Shown: positions 1 through 9,140, counted from the stretch's first letter. The stretch is 64,000 nucleotides of DNA from Treponema sp. CETP13 (GCA_001885315.1 MLPZ01000011.1:101276-165275); one strand, 5' to 3'. Made by a program: numbers and translations. The notes: generated from the letters alone by a model not told the origin.

Positions 1-1029
1 TTCTCAGATACAGACAAAACAATTGTAGACGATATAGTTTTTCTATTAAAATCTACAAATCTAGATGAGCGATTTCTTTTGTATAAAAAAGCAGCTCAAA
101 TACGTGACACACAATGCGGCAAACGCATGGTATTACGTGGTCTACTAGAAATTTCTAGCTACTGTAACAATTCATGCTATTATTGTGGCCTTAATCGCAA
201 AAATCAAAAAGCACAAAGATACAAGCTTTCTGCACAACAAATCTTAGATTGCACAGATACAATTTGGCAAGCTGGGATTAAAACAGTTGTCATGCAATCT
301 GGCGAGGACGCAATGCCTGCGCAAGAGTTAGCTTCTATAATAAAAGAAATAAAATCTCGATACGATATGGCAATAACTCTTTCGGTAGGAGAGCGCTCAC
401 AAAAAGATTATGAGTGTTGGAAGAACGCTGGAGCCGACCGCTATTTACTTAGAATAGAAAGTTCAGATCCAGCTTTGTATGCAAGGCTACATGCGGACAG
501 AACTGTTCAAACAAGAATACGCTGTTTAGATAATTTACAAGAATTAGGATACCAAACAGGCAGTGGATTTATGGTAGGAGTGCCAGGCCAAACACTTAAT
601 CACATTGCCAAAGATATAATTTTTATAGCAGGACGAAACTTTGATATGGTAGGCATAGGACCTTTTATTCCACATCCACAAACTCCTTTTAAAGACGCAA
701 AAACAGGTGATATCACCCTTACCATGAATGCAGAAGCTATAATTAGATTAACAAATAAAAATGCCTGGCTCCCTGCTACAACAGCGGTTGGAAGCTTAGA
801 AAAAGATTATCGAGTTGATGTATTAAAAGCAGGCGCAAATGTCATTATGCCTAATTTTTCACCTACAAACGTAAGAAAAAAATATGCTATTTATCCAGGT
901 AAAAAATGTATACAAGAATCTATAGAAAATTACAAAACAGAAATGAATGACATAGCAGACAAAGCAGGATTATTTTTAGACTACTCAAAAGCAGACAGCT
1001 TAAAAGAAGCTTACTACAAAAAGATTTAA
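1..1029 (+). CDS. hydE: [FeFe]-hydrogenase maturase HydE-like radical SAM protein (5' partial)
   Basis: Radical SAM enzyme of the HydE/biotin-synthase group, which in known systems helps build the H-cluster of [FeFe]-hydrogenase. The 4Fe-4S motif CNNSCYYCG (CxxxCxxC) is preceded by a RGLLEIS strand, the arrangement typical of HydE. SAM-binding and barrel motifs follow (MQSGED, SGFMVGVPGQT, GIGPFIPHPQTPF). The frame is open back to base 1. A TTG at 79 is the first start-like codon inside the window, but about 26 further in-frame residues resembling the usual HydE N-terminus precede it, so the real start lies upstream. No hydF or hydG is in view. The stop overlaps the opposite-strand EAL gene by four bases. 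Function is by family resemblance. Confidence 0.85.
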   Translation, partial: FSDTDKTIVDDIVFLLKSTNLDERFLLYKKAAQIRDTQCGKRMVLRGLLEISSYCNNSCYYCGLNRKNQKAQRYKLSAQQILDCTDTIWQAGIKTVVMQSGEDAMPAQELASIIKEIKSRYDMAITLSVGERSQKDYECWKNAGADRYLLRIESSDPALYARLHADRTVQTRIRCLDNLQELGYQTGSGFMVGVPGQTLNHIAKDIIFIAGRNFDMVGIGPFIPHPQTPFKDAKTGDITLTMNAEAIIRLTNKNAWLPATTAVGSLEKDYRVDVLKAGANVIMPNFSPTNVRKKYAIYPGKKCIQESIENYKTEMNDIADKAGLFLDYSKADSLKEAYYKKI

Positions 1030-2201
1030 GCGTATTCTTTAAATAACTCTTCACATTTTACACGATTCATAGGTTTTCCACGCAAAAAACCTTGAACAGT
1101 TTTACATTTCATTTTCCTAAGGACATCTAATTGAGCTTCGTCTTCTACACCTTCTGCAATAGTTTCTAATCCAAGATACTCACCAAGATTTACAATTGTA
1201 TTAGCAATTGTTAAACTCGTTTTATCTTCATTGGTAATATTATCTATAAGAGATTTATCGAGTTTTAGCGTTTTTACCGGAAAACACTGAATATACTTAA
1301 AAGAAGAATACCCTGTTCCAAAATCATCAATCGAAATTAATACATTTTGTTTACTTAAAGCGTTTAAAACAGCTATTGTGTCGTCCATGTTATCTACCAG
1401 AACACTTTCTGTAATTTCTAACTCTAATGAATTTGGATTTATATTGTACGTATTTAATAGTCCCGTAAAAATTGGTAAAAAAGTATCCTCGCGTAATTGA
1501 ACAGGTGAAATATTAACAGATAGTATCCCTTTAAAATTATAATCGGTTTGCCACGTTTTTAGAACAATAAGAGAGGTTTCTATTATCCACCACCCAAGTC
1601 TTACTATATAATTACTTTTTTCGGCTATTGGAATAAAATATTCAGGCGAAATAGAACCTAATTCGCAATCATACCACCGTATAAGCGCCTCAAATCCACG
1701 CAAACCATCATCTCTAATAGAATACTGTGGTTGAAAAACTAAGTCAAAGTTTTTTCCCAAAACAGCAGTGGTAAGTTTTTTCCATAGAAAATCTGTACTG
1801 TTATTAAGTTCACAAGATTTATGATAGCGTATTTTTTTTAAGACATTTTTTTCTGATGAGATATGGTAAAACAGTAACACACACATACCATTTTCCATTT
1901 TATTTGCTTCTATTAAATATTTGGGGTTTGACTGAGGATAAAAAGAAACAACACTCGTTATTTCTTTTTTTAAGTTTTTATATATTTTTTTGTACATATC
2001 TAGCAATATACGATTGTTTTTTACAATACTGCTAATTTGTTTATTTTTTACAAACAAATTTTTGCTTATTTGTTCACAAGCTTTATTGCTATATTCAACA
2101 GTAAAGTCTGTTAACTGGTCATTATCCCACTTTGGCGAGACAATAACTATAGGTACTAAAATACTATTCAGAACAGTATAACAATCGATTGCCTTATTCA
2201 T
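1026..2201 (-). CDS. EAL-domain cyclic-di-GMP phosphodiesterase with N-terminal PAS-like region
   Basis: Predicted cytosolic phosphodiesterase that linearises cyclic-di-GMP. Residues 1-115 look like a PAS-type sensor (no membrane segment). The EAL domain spans about 140-385 and keeps the catalytic set: FEALIRW (the EAL signature), VNISP, LEITES, IDDFGTGYSS (the DDFG pair), LKLDKS, IAEGVE and VQGFLRGKP. It should therefore be active rather than a degenerate binder. There is no GGDEF domain. It is a single gene with its own strong promoter at 2256-2284. The 3' end overlaps hydE tail-to-tail by four bases, leaving no room for a terminator. What the PAS-like region senses cannot be read from sequence. 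Confidence 0.92.
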   Translation of the reverse strand: MNKAIDCYTVLNSILVPIVIVSPKWDNDQLTDFTVEYSNKACEQISKNLFVKNKQISSIVKNNRILLDMYKKIYKNLKKEITSVVSFYPQSNPKYLIEANKMENGMCVLLFYHISSEKNVLKKIRYHKSCELNNSTDFLWKKLTTAVLGKNFDLVFQPQYSIRDDGLRGFEALIRWYDCELGSISPEYFIPIAEKSNYIVRLGWWIIETSLIVLKTWQTDYNFKGILSVNISPVQLREDTFLPIFTGLLNTYNINPNSLELEITESVLVDNMDDTIAVLNALSKQNVLISIDDFGTGYSSFKYIQCFPVKTLKLDKSLIDNITNEDKTSLTIANTIVNLGEYLGLETIAEGVEDEAQLDVLRKMKCKTVQGFLRGKPMNRVKCEELFKEYA

Positions 2202-2255
2202 ATTTTACCTTTAATTTTGATTTATTTTATTTTGTAATAGTATGCTCGGTTAATT

Positions 2256-2284
2256 ATTGTAACACAGCACTATATAACGGTCAA
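2256..2284 (-). promoter_or_regulatory. sigma70-type promoter for the EAL gene
   Basis: On the minus strand TTGACC (2279-2284), 17-base spacer, TACAAT (2256-2261). The -10 is preceded by TGT. It lies 55 bases upstream of the EAL start codon. Confidence 0.7.
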
Positions 2285-2345
2285 ACAAATATAGCCTTAA
2301 TTGCAGAATATATACAAAAATAAAGATTAAAACAAATTATATAAA

Positions 2346-2378
2346 AAAAACCTTGTACCTAAGAGATACAAGGTTTTT
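2346..2378 (-). terminator. Rho-independent terminator after tRNA-Val
   Basis: Inverted repeat 2346-2357 / 2367-2378 (core ccttgta/tacaagg extended by A/T pairs) around a nine-base loop. On the minus strand it is followed by a run of eight T. It ends the tRNA transcript before the EAL promoter. Confidence 0.8.
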
Positions 2379-2380
2379 AT

Positions 2381-2452
2381 GGGCGATGACGGGCTTGAAC
2401 CGCCGACAACTTGGGTGTAGACCAAGCGCTCTCCCAGCTGAGCTAATCGCCC
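2381..2452 (-). tRNA. tRNA-Val (anticodon UAC)
   Basis: Reading the minus strand, the 72-base sequence folds into a full cloverleaf: 7-bp acceptor GGGCGAU/AUCGCCC, D stem GCUC/GAGC, anticodon stem CUUGG/CCAAG with loop UCUACAC (anticodon UAC, valine GUA), a five-base variable region, and T stem GGCGG/CCGUC (closing with a G-U-type pair) with loop UUCAAGC. The CCA end is not encoded. A near-consensus promoter sits 23 bases upstream and a terminator follows directly. Confidence 0.97.
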
Positions 2453-2475
2453 TTTACATTTCGTAATGCTTAAGT

Positions 2476-2504
2476 ACTATAACAATTTTTATATTTTAGG
2501 TCAA
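2476..2504 (-). promoter_or_regulatory. sigma70-type promoter for tRNA-Val
   Basis: Minus strand TTGACC (2499-2504), 17-base spacer, TATAGT (2476-2481), placed 23 bases before the mature tRNA 5' end. Confidence 0.75.
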
Positions 2505-2541
2505 GAGCAAAAACATAAAAACCTAACACTTTTTTATGATT

Positions 2542-3936
2542 TTACACTTGTTCAAAATACAACACACTTAAAGGAGGCATATATAACTCGCCTGTATAAT
2601 TAGATATTTCACCAGTAAACAGATTTTTATAATTACCATATAGCCCATCAAACGACTCGTAACCACCATCACTACTTCGCCCTTTTGGATGCGCTGTATA
2701 ATTAGATTGTGAAAGGTTAATACATACCAAAATGTCATGAGAAGAAGCACAATTTTGAGAAGTTCTTTTAAACATAAATTGCTCGTTTGTTAAAAAAAGC
2801 TGTTGATAGCCACCTTGCTGTAATACAACTTTTTGATGGTGTAAATACGCTAACTGTGCTACAAAATCGGTAATGGAAGTCCAAGCAGGATTTTGCAGTT
2901 TTGGCCGTAAGCCATCATCACCGTCTTCTTTTTTACCTTCTATCCCCCACTCGCTTCCATAATAAATACAAGGAACCCCTGGCATTCCAAACAACAAACC
3001 ATATATAATCGGTAAAAAAGAACGATTTGTAAGCTGACTGGCAATTCGGCTCACATCGTGATTATCTATAAAGTTCATAAGATTTTTACCAACAAATAAT
3101 CCTTCATTACCAAAAAACCTATTAAATGAATGAGATACCTCAAACATATTTTTATCATTGCATCCAGACCATAATGCTTTGTAACACTCATAGTTTGTGC
3201 AACTATATAATTCACTGTCATTAACTCTATGCATATCTTTTTCGTAAATAATTTCGCCAATTAATACGCAATCATTTGATAGGCTGTTAACAAAGGTATG
3301 CAATTTTTTTAGAAACTCATCGCTTAAAGAATAGGCAACATCTAGTCTAATTCCATCGATATGAAAAAGGTCATTCCATTTTTTTACAGCACCAAACAAA
3401 TGATCTATAACAGCAGGATTTTCTAAATTTAGTTTTACAAGATCAAAGTGACCTTCCCAACCTTCGTACCAAAAGCCGTCATTATCGTTTGAATTTTTAT
3501 TCCAATCAATGTAAAACCAATCTTTATAAGCAGAATTTTCTCTATTTTGTTGTACGTCTCGAAAAGCCCAGAAACCCCGTCCTACATGATTAAAAACCCC
3601 GTCTAAAACGACACGTATGCCATTATCATGTAATAATGTACACAAACGGGCAAAATCATCATTACTGCCTAGACGGCTATCTATTGTATAATAATCTCTG
3701 GTATCGTATCCGTGCCTATCACTCTGAAAAACAGGTGAAAAATACACCGCATTTACACCAAGACGTTTAAGATGATCTATCCAACCACCTTCTTTAATTG
3801 TTTTTTCTAATCGATTTACCGGTGGTAATGAACCATTCCAAGAATTGTTCCAATCCCAGCTATTTTCTTTAGGTGCCCCAGTTATTCCCATTGGGTAAAA
3901 TTGATAAAAAACAGCATTATCATACCAATTACTCAT
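2542..3936 (-). CDS. GH13 family alpha-amylase-type glycosidase (cytosolic)
   Basis: Alpha-glucan active enzyme of glycoside hydrolase family 13. The four classical motifs are present: DGVFNH (112-117), GIRLD with nucleophile D199, GEII with acid/base E228, and FIDNHD (289-294). There is no signal peptide, so it should act on intracellular maltodextrin or glycogen-like substrates; exact specificity is not readable. An in-frame ATG lies four codons earlier (3948), but GGAG at 3943-3946 is spaced six bases from the ATG at 3936, so the shorter form (464 aa) is preferred. It follows the TetR gene by about 60 bases on the same strand and is probably cotranscribed with it. Confidence 0.9.
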   Translation of the reverse strand: MSNWYDNAVFYQFYPMGITGAPKENSWDWNNSWNGSLPPVNRLEKTIKEGGWIDHLKRLGVNAVYFSPVFQSDRHGYDTRDYYTIDSRLGSNDDFARLCTLLHDNGIRVVLDGVFNHVGRGFWAFRDVQQNRENSAYKDWFYIDWNKNSNDNDGFWYEGWEGHFDLVKLNLENPAVIDHLFGAVKKWNDLFHIDGIRLDVAYSLSDEFLKKLHTFVNSLSNDCVLIGEIIYEKDMHRVNDSELYSCTNYECYKALWSGCNDKNMFEVSHSFNRFFGNEGLFVGKNLMNFIDNHDVSRIASQLTNRSFLPIIYGLLFGMPGVPCIYYGSEWGIEGKKEDGDDGLRPKLQNPAWTSITDFVAQLAYLHHQKVVLQQGGYQQLFLTNEQFMFKRTSQNCASSHDILVCINLSQSNYTAHPKGRSSDGGYESFDGLYGNYKNLFTGEISNYTGELYMPPLSVLYFEQV

Positions 3937-3995
3937 ACATTGCTCCATTTAACACTTATTGTTTTATATTTTTATTAAATAAACATCACACTTTT

Positions 3996-4577
3996 TTAAT
4001 AAATACCATGCATAAACAATTTTACAATTGCATTAACTGGAATATCAGCCTCGATCCCAGCATACACATCTGCAATAAAAATACGTGCAAGCAATGAGGT
4101 TTTCCCTTTTAAATTGCCATGGGTTTTACTTGCCTTATTAAAAAACGCCGTTATTTGGGTATAATTTTTTTCATATAATTGCTGAATAGTGCTAATTCCT
4201 TCCGCATCTTCTGGTGAAAATTGCAAAGAAAGCATTAAACGATAAAAAACAGGATTTTTTTTACAAAAAGCATAATAAAGCTGAGCTATATCACAAAGTT
4301 GCCCAAACACGTCTTTTTCATACTCTTTTGGAGATGGTATATAATTGCATTTTTCTTGTAGAGATTCATTAAATGGTACAAAGTATTCATCCCAAAGAGC
4401 TGCATAAATTCCTTGTTTATTCTTAAAAAAGTAATATAACGTCGGCTTTGTAACACCAGCAAGGTTTACAATTTCTTGCACACTTGTACCGGTATAACCT
4501 CTTTGTGAAAACAATACTAATGCCACTTCTAATAGGGCAGCCCTCTTATTTGTTTTTTCTTGCTTTTCATTTTCCAT
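3996..4577 (-). CDS. TetR/AcrR family transcriptional regulator
   Basis: Helix-turn-helix repressor of 193 aa. The TetR DNA-binding domain covers residues 11-57 (ALVLFSQRGYTGTSVQEI, then GVTKPTLYYFFKNKQGIY), followed by an all-helical ligand/dimerisation domain of ordinary length. A 16-base near-perfect palindrome centred on TACCGGTA lies 12-28 bases before the start codon and is the obvious autoregulatory operator. It sits between a Nudix gene and the amylase, so the amylase is a plausible target. The ligand is unknown. Confidence 0.9.
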   Translation of the reverse strand: MENEKQEKTNKRAALLEVALVLFSQRGYTGTSVQEIVNLAGVTKPTLYYFFKNKQGIYAALWDEYFVPFNESLQEKCNYIPSPKEYEKDVFGQLCDIAQLYYAFCKKNPVFYRLMLSLQFSPEDAEGISTIQQLYEKNYTQITAFFNKASKTHGNLKGKTSLLARIFIADVYAGIEADIPVNAIVKLFMHGIY

Positions 4578-4589
4578 GTCTTCTTTATA

Positions 4590-4605
4590 TACCTACCGGT
4601 AAGTA
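4590..4605 (-). promoter_or_regulatory. Candidate TetR operator palindrome
   Basis: tacctaccggtaagta: a perfect 8-bp core (TACCGGTA) with flanking bases pairing symmetrically except one mismatch. It ends 13 bases upstream of the tetR start codon, in the 37-base gap after the Nudix gene, a typical place for self-repression. Confidence 0.6.
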
Positions 4606-4614
4606 ATGTCAAGG

Positions 4615-5205
4615 TTAGAAAGAATCTTTTCTGCCTTTTAACCATGTAGACAAGGCAACTGTCGCACTAGAAAAAGCTAAAGGAATTGCGTTTAATTCTT
4701 GTAAATTATTGCAAGGGAACGTTTTATATGCAGTAATTTCATCTTCTTCGGTATGTGTTAATGTAGAAAGAACAGAATTTGATGTATTATCTATACTTGT
4801 TGTCTTAAAAAAAATATCACATGTTTTATAGGTAATATCAGCATACTCATAAATATTTGGAGCTGTACAGACAAAGTGTATATCCTCTGGCGTATAACCA
4901 GTTTCTTCTTCGCACTCTCGTATACAGGCGTTTTCTGCGCTTTCATCGGGATCTACAAACCCACCAGGAAGTGCATAATATCCTTTTCTTGGGTTTCGTC
5001 CTCTTTTTACAAACAACACGTTGTACGATTTACCATCTACAGAATCTTTTGAACTTGTTTTGTTCTCTATAGGTATAATTATTCCTGTTGCAGCTGCAAT
5101 GTTATTGTATAATTTAAGCCCACATTGTGAGCATTTCCAGTATTGGTTATTTAGATACTGTAAAGATTTGCGCCCACATTTTGGGCAAAAAGGTAAGTTA
5201 TTCAT
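4615..5205 (-). CDS. Nudix hydrolase with N-terminal zinc ribbon
   Basis: Pyrophosphohydrolase of the Nudix superfamily (196 aa). A zinc ribbon is formed by C7/C10 and C25/C28 (CPKC and CSQC). The Nudix box at about 81-104 is intact (GGFVDPDE, then RECEEETGY), with the glutamates that bind metal. Zinc-ribbon Nudix proteins resemble NudC-type NAD(H)/NAD-RNA hydrolases, but the specificity motif of NudC is not evident, so the substrate is left open. It starts 37 bases after the ECF fusion gene and ends 37 bases before tetR, so it is probably part of the same minus-strand run. Confidence 0.9.
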   Translation of the reverse strand: MNNLPFCPKCGRKSLQYLNNQYWKCSQCGLKLYNNIAAATGIIIPIENKTSSKDSVDGKSYNVLFVKRGRNPRKGYYALPGGFVDPDESAENACIRECEEETGYTPEDIHFVCTAPNIYEYADITYKTCDIFFKTTSIDNTSNSVLSTLTHTEEDEITAYKTFPCNNLQELNAIPLAFSSATVALSTWLKGRKDSF

Positions 5206-5242
5206 AGCTTGTACTCCCTAAAGATATCCTTAAATTTACCAT

Positions 5243-7444
5243 TTAAAAATATCGCGCATTTAATGTGTCGCCTAAAGCTTCTGCACGTTTAAAAGTTTGT
5301 AATATAAGTGGTATAAACAATGGCAACATATTTTTAACTCGATTCATTAAGCCTTTTGTAGGTTTAAAACCACCTCTAATAATTTGTACTTTTATTATCT
5401 GAGCGGCTTCATCGGCTAGTATGGGAATAAACCTAAAGACAAGAGACGCTGTCATCGCAATATATTTGCTTTTTATTCCTATTGCATCTAATGGTTTACA
5501 TAGTATTTTTAAACCATCAAGCAATTCTGTTTCTTCGGTGGAATACAAAAAAGCGCTAATAGCACAAAGCGCACTAATAATATGCAAAAGTGTTTTTACA
5601 ACCAACAAAATTTTTGACGGGGTTATTGTAATAAAAGACCATTCCCAATACACACTTTCGTTTGCTTGCATAGGAAACAATAAAAACTGAAAAGCTGCAA
5701 ATAGTGCAATCCAGGGTAAAAACTTTAGAAAAGTTATAAGTAATTTTTTAAGCGGAAACCGCGAAGACAGCACATAAACAAAAGAAAAGAGAGAAAACCC
5801 ACACAGCCAATAAAAGTTTTGTAGCGCAATCCCTGTTATAAAAACAGCTAAAAATATTAAGTATTTTGTTTGGGGTTTTAAGCCATGAATGAGCGATTTG
5901 CGCTTACAATAAAGACCCGTCGAAGTAGTTCGTAACCCGTCTAGCATTGATAAATCACCACAATGGACAGGAGCCAATCCTTTATAAAAGTCAGAATTGG
6001 TACCTTTTTGAGTGTCTTCAATCACTTGTCCATTAGAAAGCGTTATGCACCTATGTGCAAAGTCGCCTTCTTCTTTTCGATGGGTAGAAAACACAACAGT
6101 TTTACCTTGTTTTGCAAGTTCACCAAGCATATTCATTATTTGATGTCTACTTCCCGGGTCAAGCCCCGCAGTAGGTTCATCGAAAAGATACACCTCATTT
6201 TCTAGCGCAATTATTCCCGCTAGTGCAATTTTACGTTTTTCCCCGCCACTAAGCGCTACTGTTCTGCGATCTGCATATTGAGCAAACGGAATAGCCGCAA
6301 TATCCATTGCTTGTTTTACACGCTCTTTTAATTTTTTGCCACTCATTCCCTGATTTCTAGGGCCAAAAGCAACATCATCTGCTGCAAATTCTTCAAAAAG
6401 AGCACTTTCTGTTTCTTGCAAAGCCAAAACAGGTTTACTCGAGGCAACAATAGAGCCAGAATCGGGTTGTAGCAATCCAGATGCAAGTTCTAAAATAGTA
6501 CTTTTGCCAGACCCCGACTCACCCATTAAAGCCGTTACCTGACCTTTAAAAAATGACAATGATATATTATGCACACCGCCATGAAAATTTGACATTAAAG
6601 ACTTTGTTTCTGTTTCTTTTTTTAGAGAATTTGTTTTATCGTACAAAAAATGTACATTTTGCAAGACTAAACCAGCTTTTTTATCTTTTATAACGGCTTT
6701 ATCTTGTACTTCTTTATCACGTAGCGATATAGGATTGCTCCCAAAAAGGCGTTTTGAAATTTTGGGATTTGCTATAAATTGCTCTTTGCTATCATTAAAA
6801 ATAATAGTTCCATCATCTATGGCAATGATACGATTTGCACGAAAAGCTTCCTCTATGTCATGTGTAATATGAATAATTGTACGTTCTGGGTTATCATTTT
6901 TCCATTCATCTAAATAATTTAAAATTGATACACGCATTGCAGGATCTACCATCGACACAGCCTCGTCCAAAACGAGAAGTTTGGGCGACAAAGCCAAAAT
7001 ACCTGCCAAAGCTAGCTTTTGTTTTTGTCCAAGTGACAGATTTGCGGTTTTATCTGCATGCCTATCTAGTAGGTCGATTAGTGACAGATAGTTACTTGTG
7101 CGTTTTTGCGTTACATCTTGCGGACATCCAATATTTTCTGGGCCAAAAGCAGTATCACGTTCGAGCGTTTCGGCAACAATTTGATCTCGCGGCGACTGAA
7201 ATACAATTCCAGTTGGAACACCGTAATTTATATTTGATTTTTGAGATGATTCCAATGCAATCGTACCCGAATCTGGTTCTAAAAAACCGGTTAGTAAGCG
7301 AGCAAGGGTACTTTTACCAGAACCATTTGAGCCCAAAATAGCAACATATTCGCCTTTTTCAATTTTAAACGAAATATCTTTAACGGCATTTATATTACGC
7401 CCAGGATATGAGTATGTTACATTTTTTAGATAAAAAGCTGCCAT
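5243..7444 (-). CDS. ECF transporter energizing module: fused EcfA-EcfA'-EcfT in one polypeptide
   Basis: 733-residue fusion carrying the whole energy-coupling part of an ECF-type vitamin/metal importer. ATPase 1: Walker A GSNGSGKST (38-46), LSLGQ signature (136-140), Walker B with D160/E161, H195. ATPase 2: GESGSGKST (308-316), LSGGE (398-402), D422/E423, H455. Residues about 520-733 are an EcfT/CbiQ-type membrane protein with several hydrophobic helices and the coupling segments IIRGG and KRAEALGDTLNARYF. Both ATPase sites look complete. The modules are usually separate genes. No S component is nearby, so it may serve unlinked S proteins. The ATG follows the aminotransferase stop with no gap, implying translational coupling. 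Confidence 0.92.
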   Translation of the reverse strand: MAAFYLKNVTYSYPGRNINAVKDISFKIEKGEYVAILGSNGSGKSTLARLLTGFLEPDSGTIALESSQKSNINYGVPTGIVFQSPRDQIVAETLERDTAFGPENIGCPQDVTQKRTSNYLSLIDLLDRHADKTANLSLGQKQKLALAGILALSPKLLVLDEAVSMVDPAMRVSILNYLDEWKNDNPERTIIHITHDIEEAFRANRIIAIDDGTIIFNDSKEQFIANPKISKRLFGSNPISLRDKEVQDKAVIKDKKAGLVLQNVHFLYDKTNSLKKETETKSLMSNFHGGVHNISLSFFKGQVTALMGESGSGKSTILELASGLLQPDSGSIVASSKPVLALQETESALFEEFAADDVAFGPRNQGMSGKKLKERVKQAMDIAAIPFAQYADRRTVALSGGEKRKIALAGIIALENEVYLFDEPTAGLDPGSRHQIMNMLGELAKQGKTVVFSTHRKEEGDFAHRCITLSNGQVIEDTQKGTNSDFYKGLAPVHCGDLSMLDGLRTTSTGLYCKRKSLIHGLKPQTKYLIFLAVFITGIALQNFYWLCGFSLFSFVYVLSSRFPLKKLLITFLKFLPWIALFAAFQFLLFPMQANESVYWEWSFITITPSKILLVVKTLLHIISALCAISAFLYSTEETELLDGLKILCKPLDAIGIKSKYIAMTASLVFRFIPILADEAAQIIKVQIIRGGFKPTKGLMNRVKNMLPLFIPLILQTFKRAEALGDTLNARYF

Positions 7445-8617
7445 TTACTTTGTTAATTCACTAACCATTTTTGCCATGCGATTAAGAGCTTCTTTTATCT
7501 TAATTATATCTGTAGCATAACAACAACGAATAAAACCTTCTCCGGCTTGGCCAAAAACAGAACCAGGAACAACTGCTACTTGATACTTTTCAATAAGCTC
7601 TGTAGCAAACTCTTCACTAGTTAATCCGGTTTTTCTAATATCAGGAAAAATATAAAAAGCTCCTTCTGGTTCAATAGTAGGCAATCCCATATTTATAAAA
7701 GCTTTATACATAAGATTGCGTCGCTGTTGATACGACACTCTCATTCTCTCTACTTCTTTCCATCCATTTTTTAAGCCTTCTAATGCCGCATACTGGCTCA
7801 TAATTGGCGCACAAATTGCAGAATACTGATGTAGTTTATGCACTTGATCCATTAAATCTGCTGGACCTGTCATAAAACCAATACGCCACCCAGTCATTGC
7901 AAACGCTTTAGAAAACCCATTTAAAACAATTGAGTAATCTTTCATGCCAGGAAAAGATGCTATAGAAGTATGTTTATGATCTTCGTAGACAAGCTCACAA
8001 TACACTTCATCTGTCAAAACCCAAATTTCATGTTTTTTTACTACTTTTGCTATTTTTTCTAATTCTGCAACAGGAATCATGCGCCCAGTAGGATTACTTG
8101 GCGAGCAAAGCATAAGAGCTTTTGTTTTTGGTGTTATTACTTTTTCGATAGCTTCTGCTGTTGGATAAAAACCTGTTTTTGAAGTATCTAGATGAATTAG
8201 TTTTGTATCGCAAAGATCTGCAAGTGGTTGGTACGAAACATAACACGGCTCGCAAATTATAATTTCGTCTCCAGGATTTAATATCGCTCTAAGAGCAGCA
8301 TCTATACCTTCAGAAACACCAATAGTTACCAAAACTTCATCTTGTGAATTATAGTGCAAGTCATATCGAGTTAAATATTTGGCAATTTCATCTCTAAGTT
8401 CTTGAATTCCCCAATTAGAGGTATATGAAGTATGACCTTGTTCAAGATGATAATAGGCTTCTTCTCTCATAACCCATGGAGTTGGAAAATCAGGCTCCCC
8501 AACACCGAGCGAAATGATATCATCTCGTCCTATAACAAGATCAAAAAATTTACGGATACCAGAAGGTGCAATTTTCACTATTTTTTCTGAAAATCTATCT
8601 GTACGAGAATTACTCAT
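7445..8617 (-). CDS. Class I/II PLP-dependent aminotransferase
   Basis: 390-residue fold-type I aminotransferase. The N-terminus IISLGVGEPDFPTP, the SPSNPTG motif (172-178), LTDEVY, and the PLP lysine K237 in NGFSKAFAMTGWRIG are all present, with a substrate-binding arginine near the C-terminus (FIRCC). This pattern is typical of aspartate/aromatic or N-acetyl-diaminopimelate aminotransferases; sequence alone does not decide. Its ATG overlaps the asnC stop by one base and its stop abuts the ECF gene. The pairing with an Lrp/AsnC regulator suggests an amino-acid-responsive unit. Confidence 0.92.
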   Translation of the reverse strand: MSNSRTDRFSEKIVKIAPSGIRKFFDLVIGRDDIISLGVGEPDFPTPWVMREEAYYHLEQGHTSYTSNWGIQELRDEIAKYLTRYDLHYNSQDEVLVTIGVSEGIDAALRAILNPGDEIIICEPCYVSYQPLADLCDTKLIHLDTSKTGFYPTAEAIEKVITPKTKALMLCSPSNPTGRMIPVAELEKIAKVVKKHEIWVLTDEVYCELVYEDHKHTSIASFPGMKDYSIVLNGFSKAFAMTGWRIGFMTGPADLMDQVHKLHQYSAICAPIMSQYAALEGLKNGWKEVERMRVSYQQRRNLMYKAFINMGLPTIEPEGAFYIFPDIRKTGLTSEEFATELIEKYQVAVVPGSVFGQAGEGFIRCCYATDIIKIKEALNRMAKMVSELTK

Positions 8618-9102
8618 TATGCAGTTACCCCTTCACGATGATCTTTTTTATCATCAACATAGAGGACGCCATTTTCTTTGTATGTTTTTAAGAAAAAGTG
8701 TGTTTTTGTACTGCGAACACCATCTAATGTAGAAAGCTTTCTGGCAACAAAAAATGCAACTTCTTTAAGTGAGTCGCCTTCTATAACTACTTTTAAGTCA
8801 TAGCCGCCACTCATAAGATACACTGATTTTACTTGTGGATATTTATATATACGCTCAGCTAAAGCATCAAAGCCGTGTTCACGCTCCGGTTGCACTTGAA
8901 TCTCAATCTCGGCCTTAACTTTATCATCTGATGTTTCTATTTTCTCGGGATTAACAATTGTTGCATATTTAAGAATTACCCCATCTTGCTCTAATTTTGT
9001 AATAACCGATTGAACTTCTTCGGTTGATTTTTTTGTCATGGCGGCTATATCGGTCACCGACAAACGTGCATTTTCTTGTAATAAATTTAAAATTTCTTCC
9101 AT
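8617..9102 (-). CDS. Lrp/AsnC family transcriptional regulator
   Basis: 161 aa: N-terminal winged helix-turn-helix (about 1-50; SVTDIAAMTKKSTEEVQSVI) joined to a C-terminal RAM ligand/oligomerisation domain (about 65-145; VKSVYLMSGGYDLKVVIEG). It is the first gene of the run asnC-aminotransferase-ECF-nudix-tetR-amylase, with a good Shine-Dalgarno (GGGAGG) and a promoter at 9141-9169. Like family members it probably senses an amino acid and regulates its own operon; the effector is unknown. Confidence 0.92.
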   Translation of the reverse strand: MEEILNLLQENARLSVTDIAAMTKKSTEEVQSVITKLEQDGVILKYATIVNPEKIETSDDKVKAEIEIQVQPEREHGFDALAERIYKYPQVKSVYLMSGGYDLKVVIEGDSLKEVAFFVARKLSTLDGVRSTKTHFFLKTYKENGVLYVDDKKDHREGVTA

Positions 9103-9140
9103 AATAGCCTCCCTAGGTATATTTATGTAATGTAGCTGTA

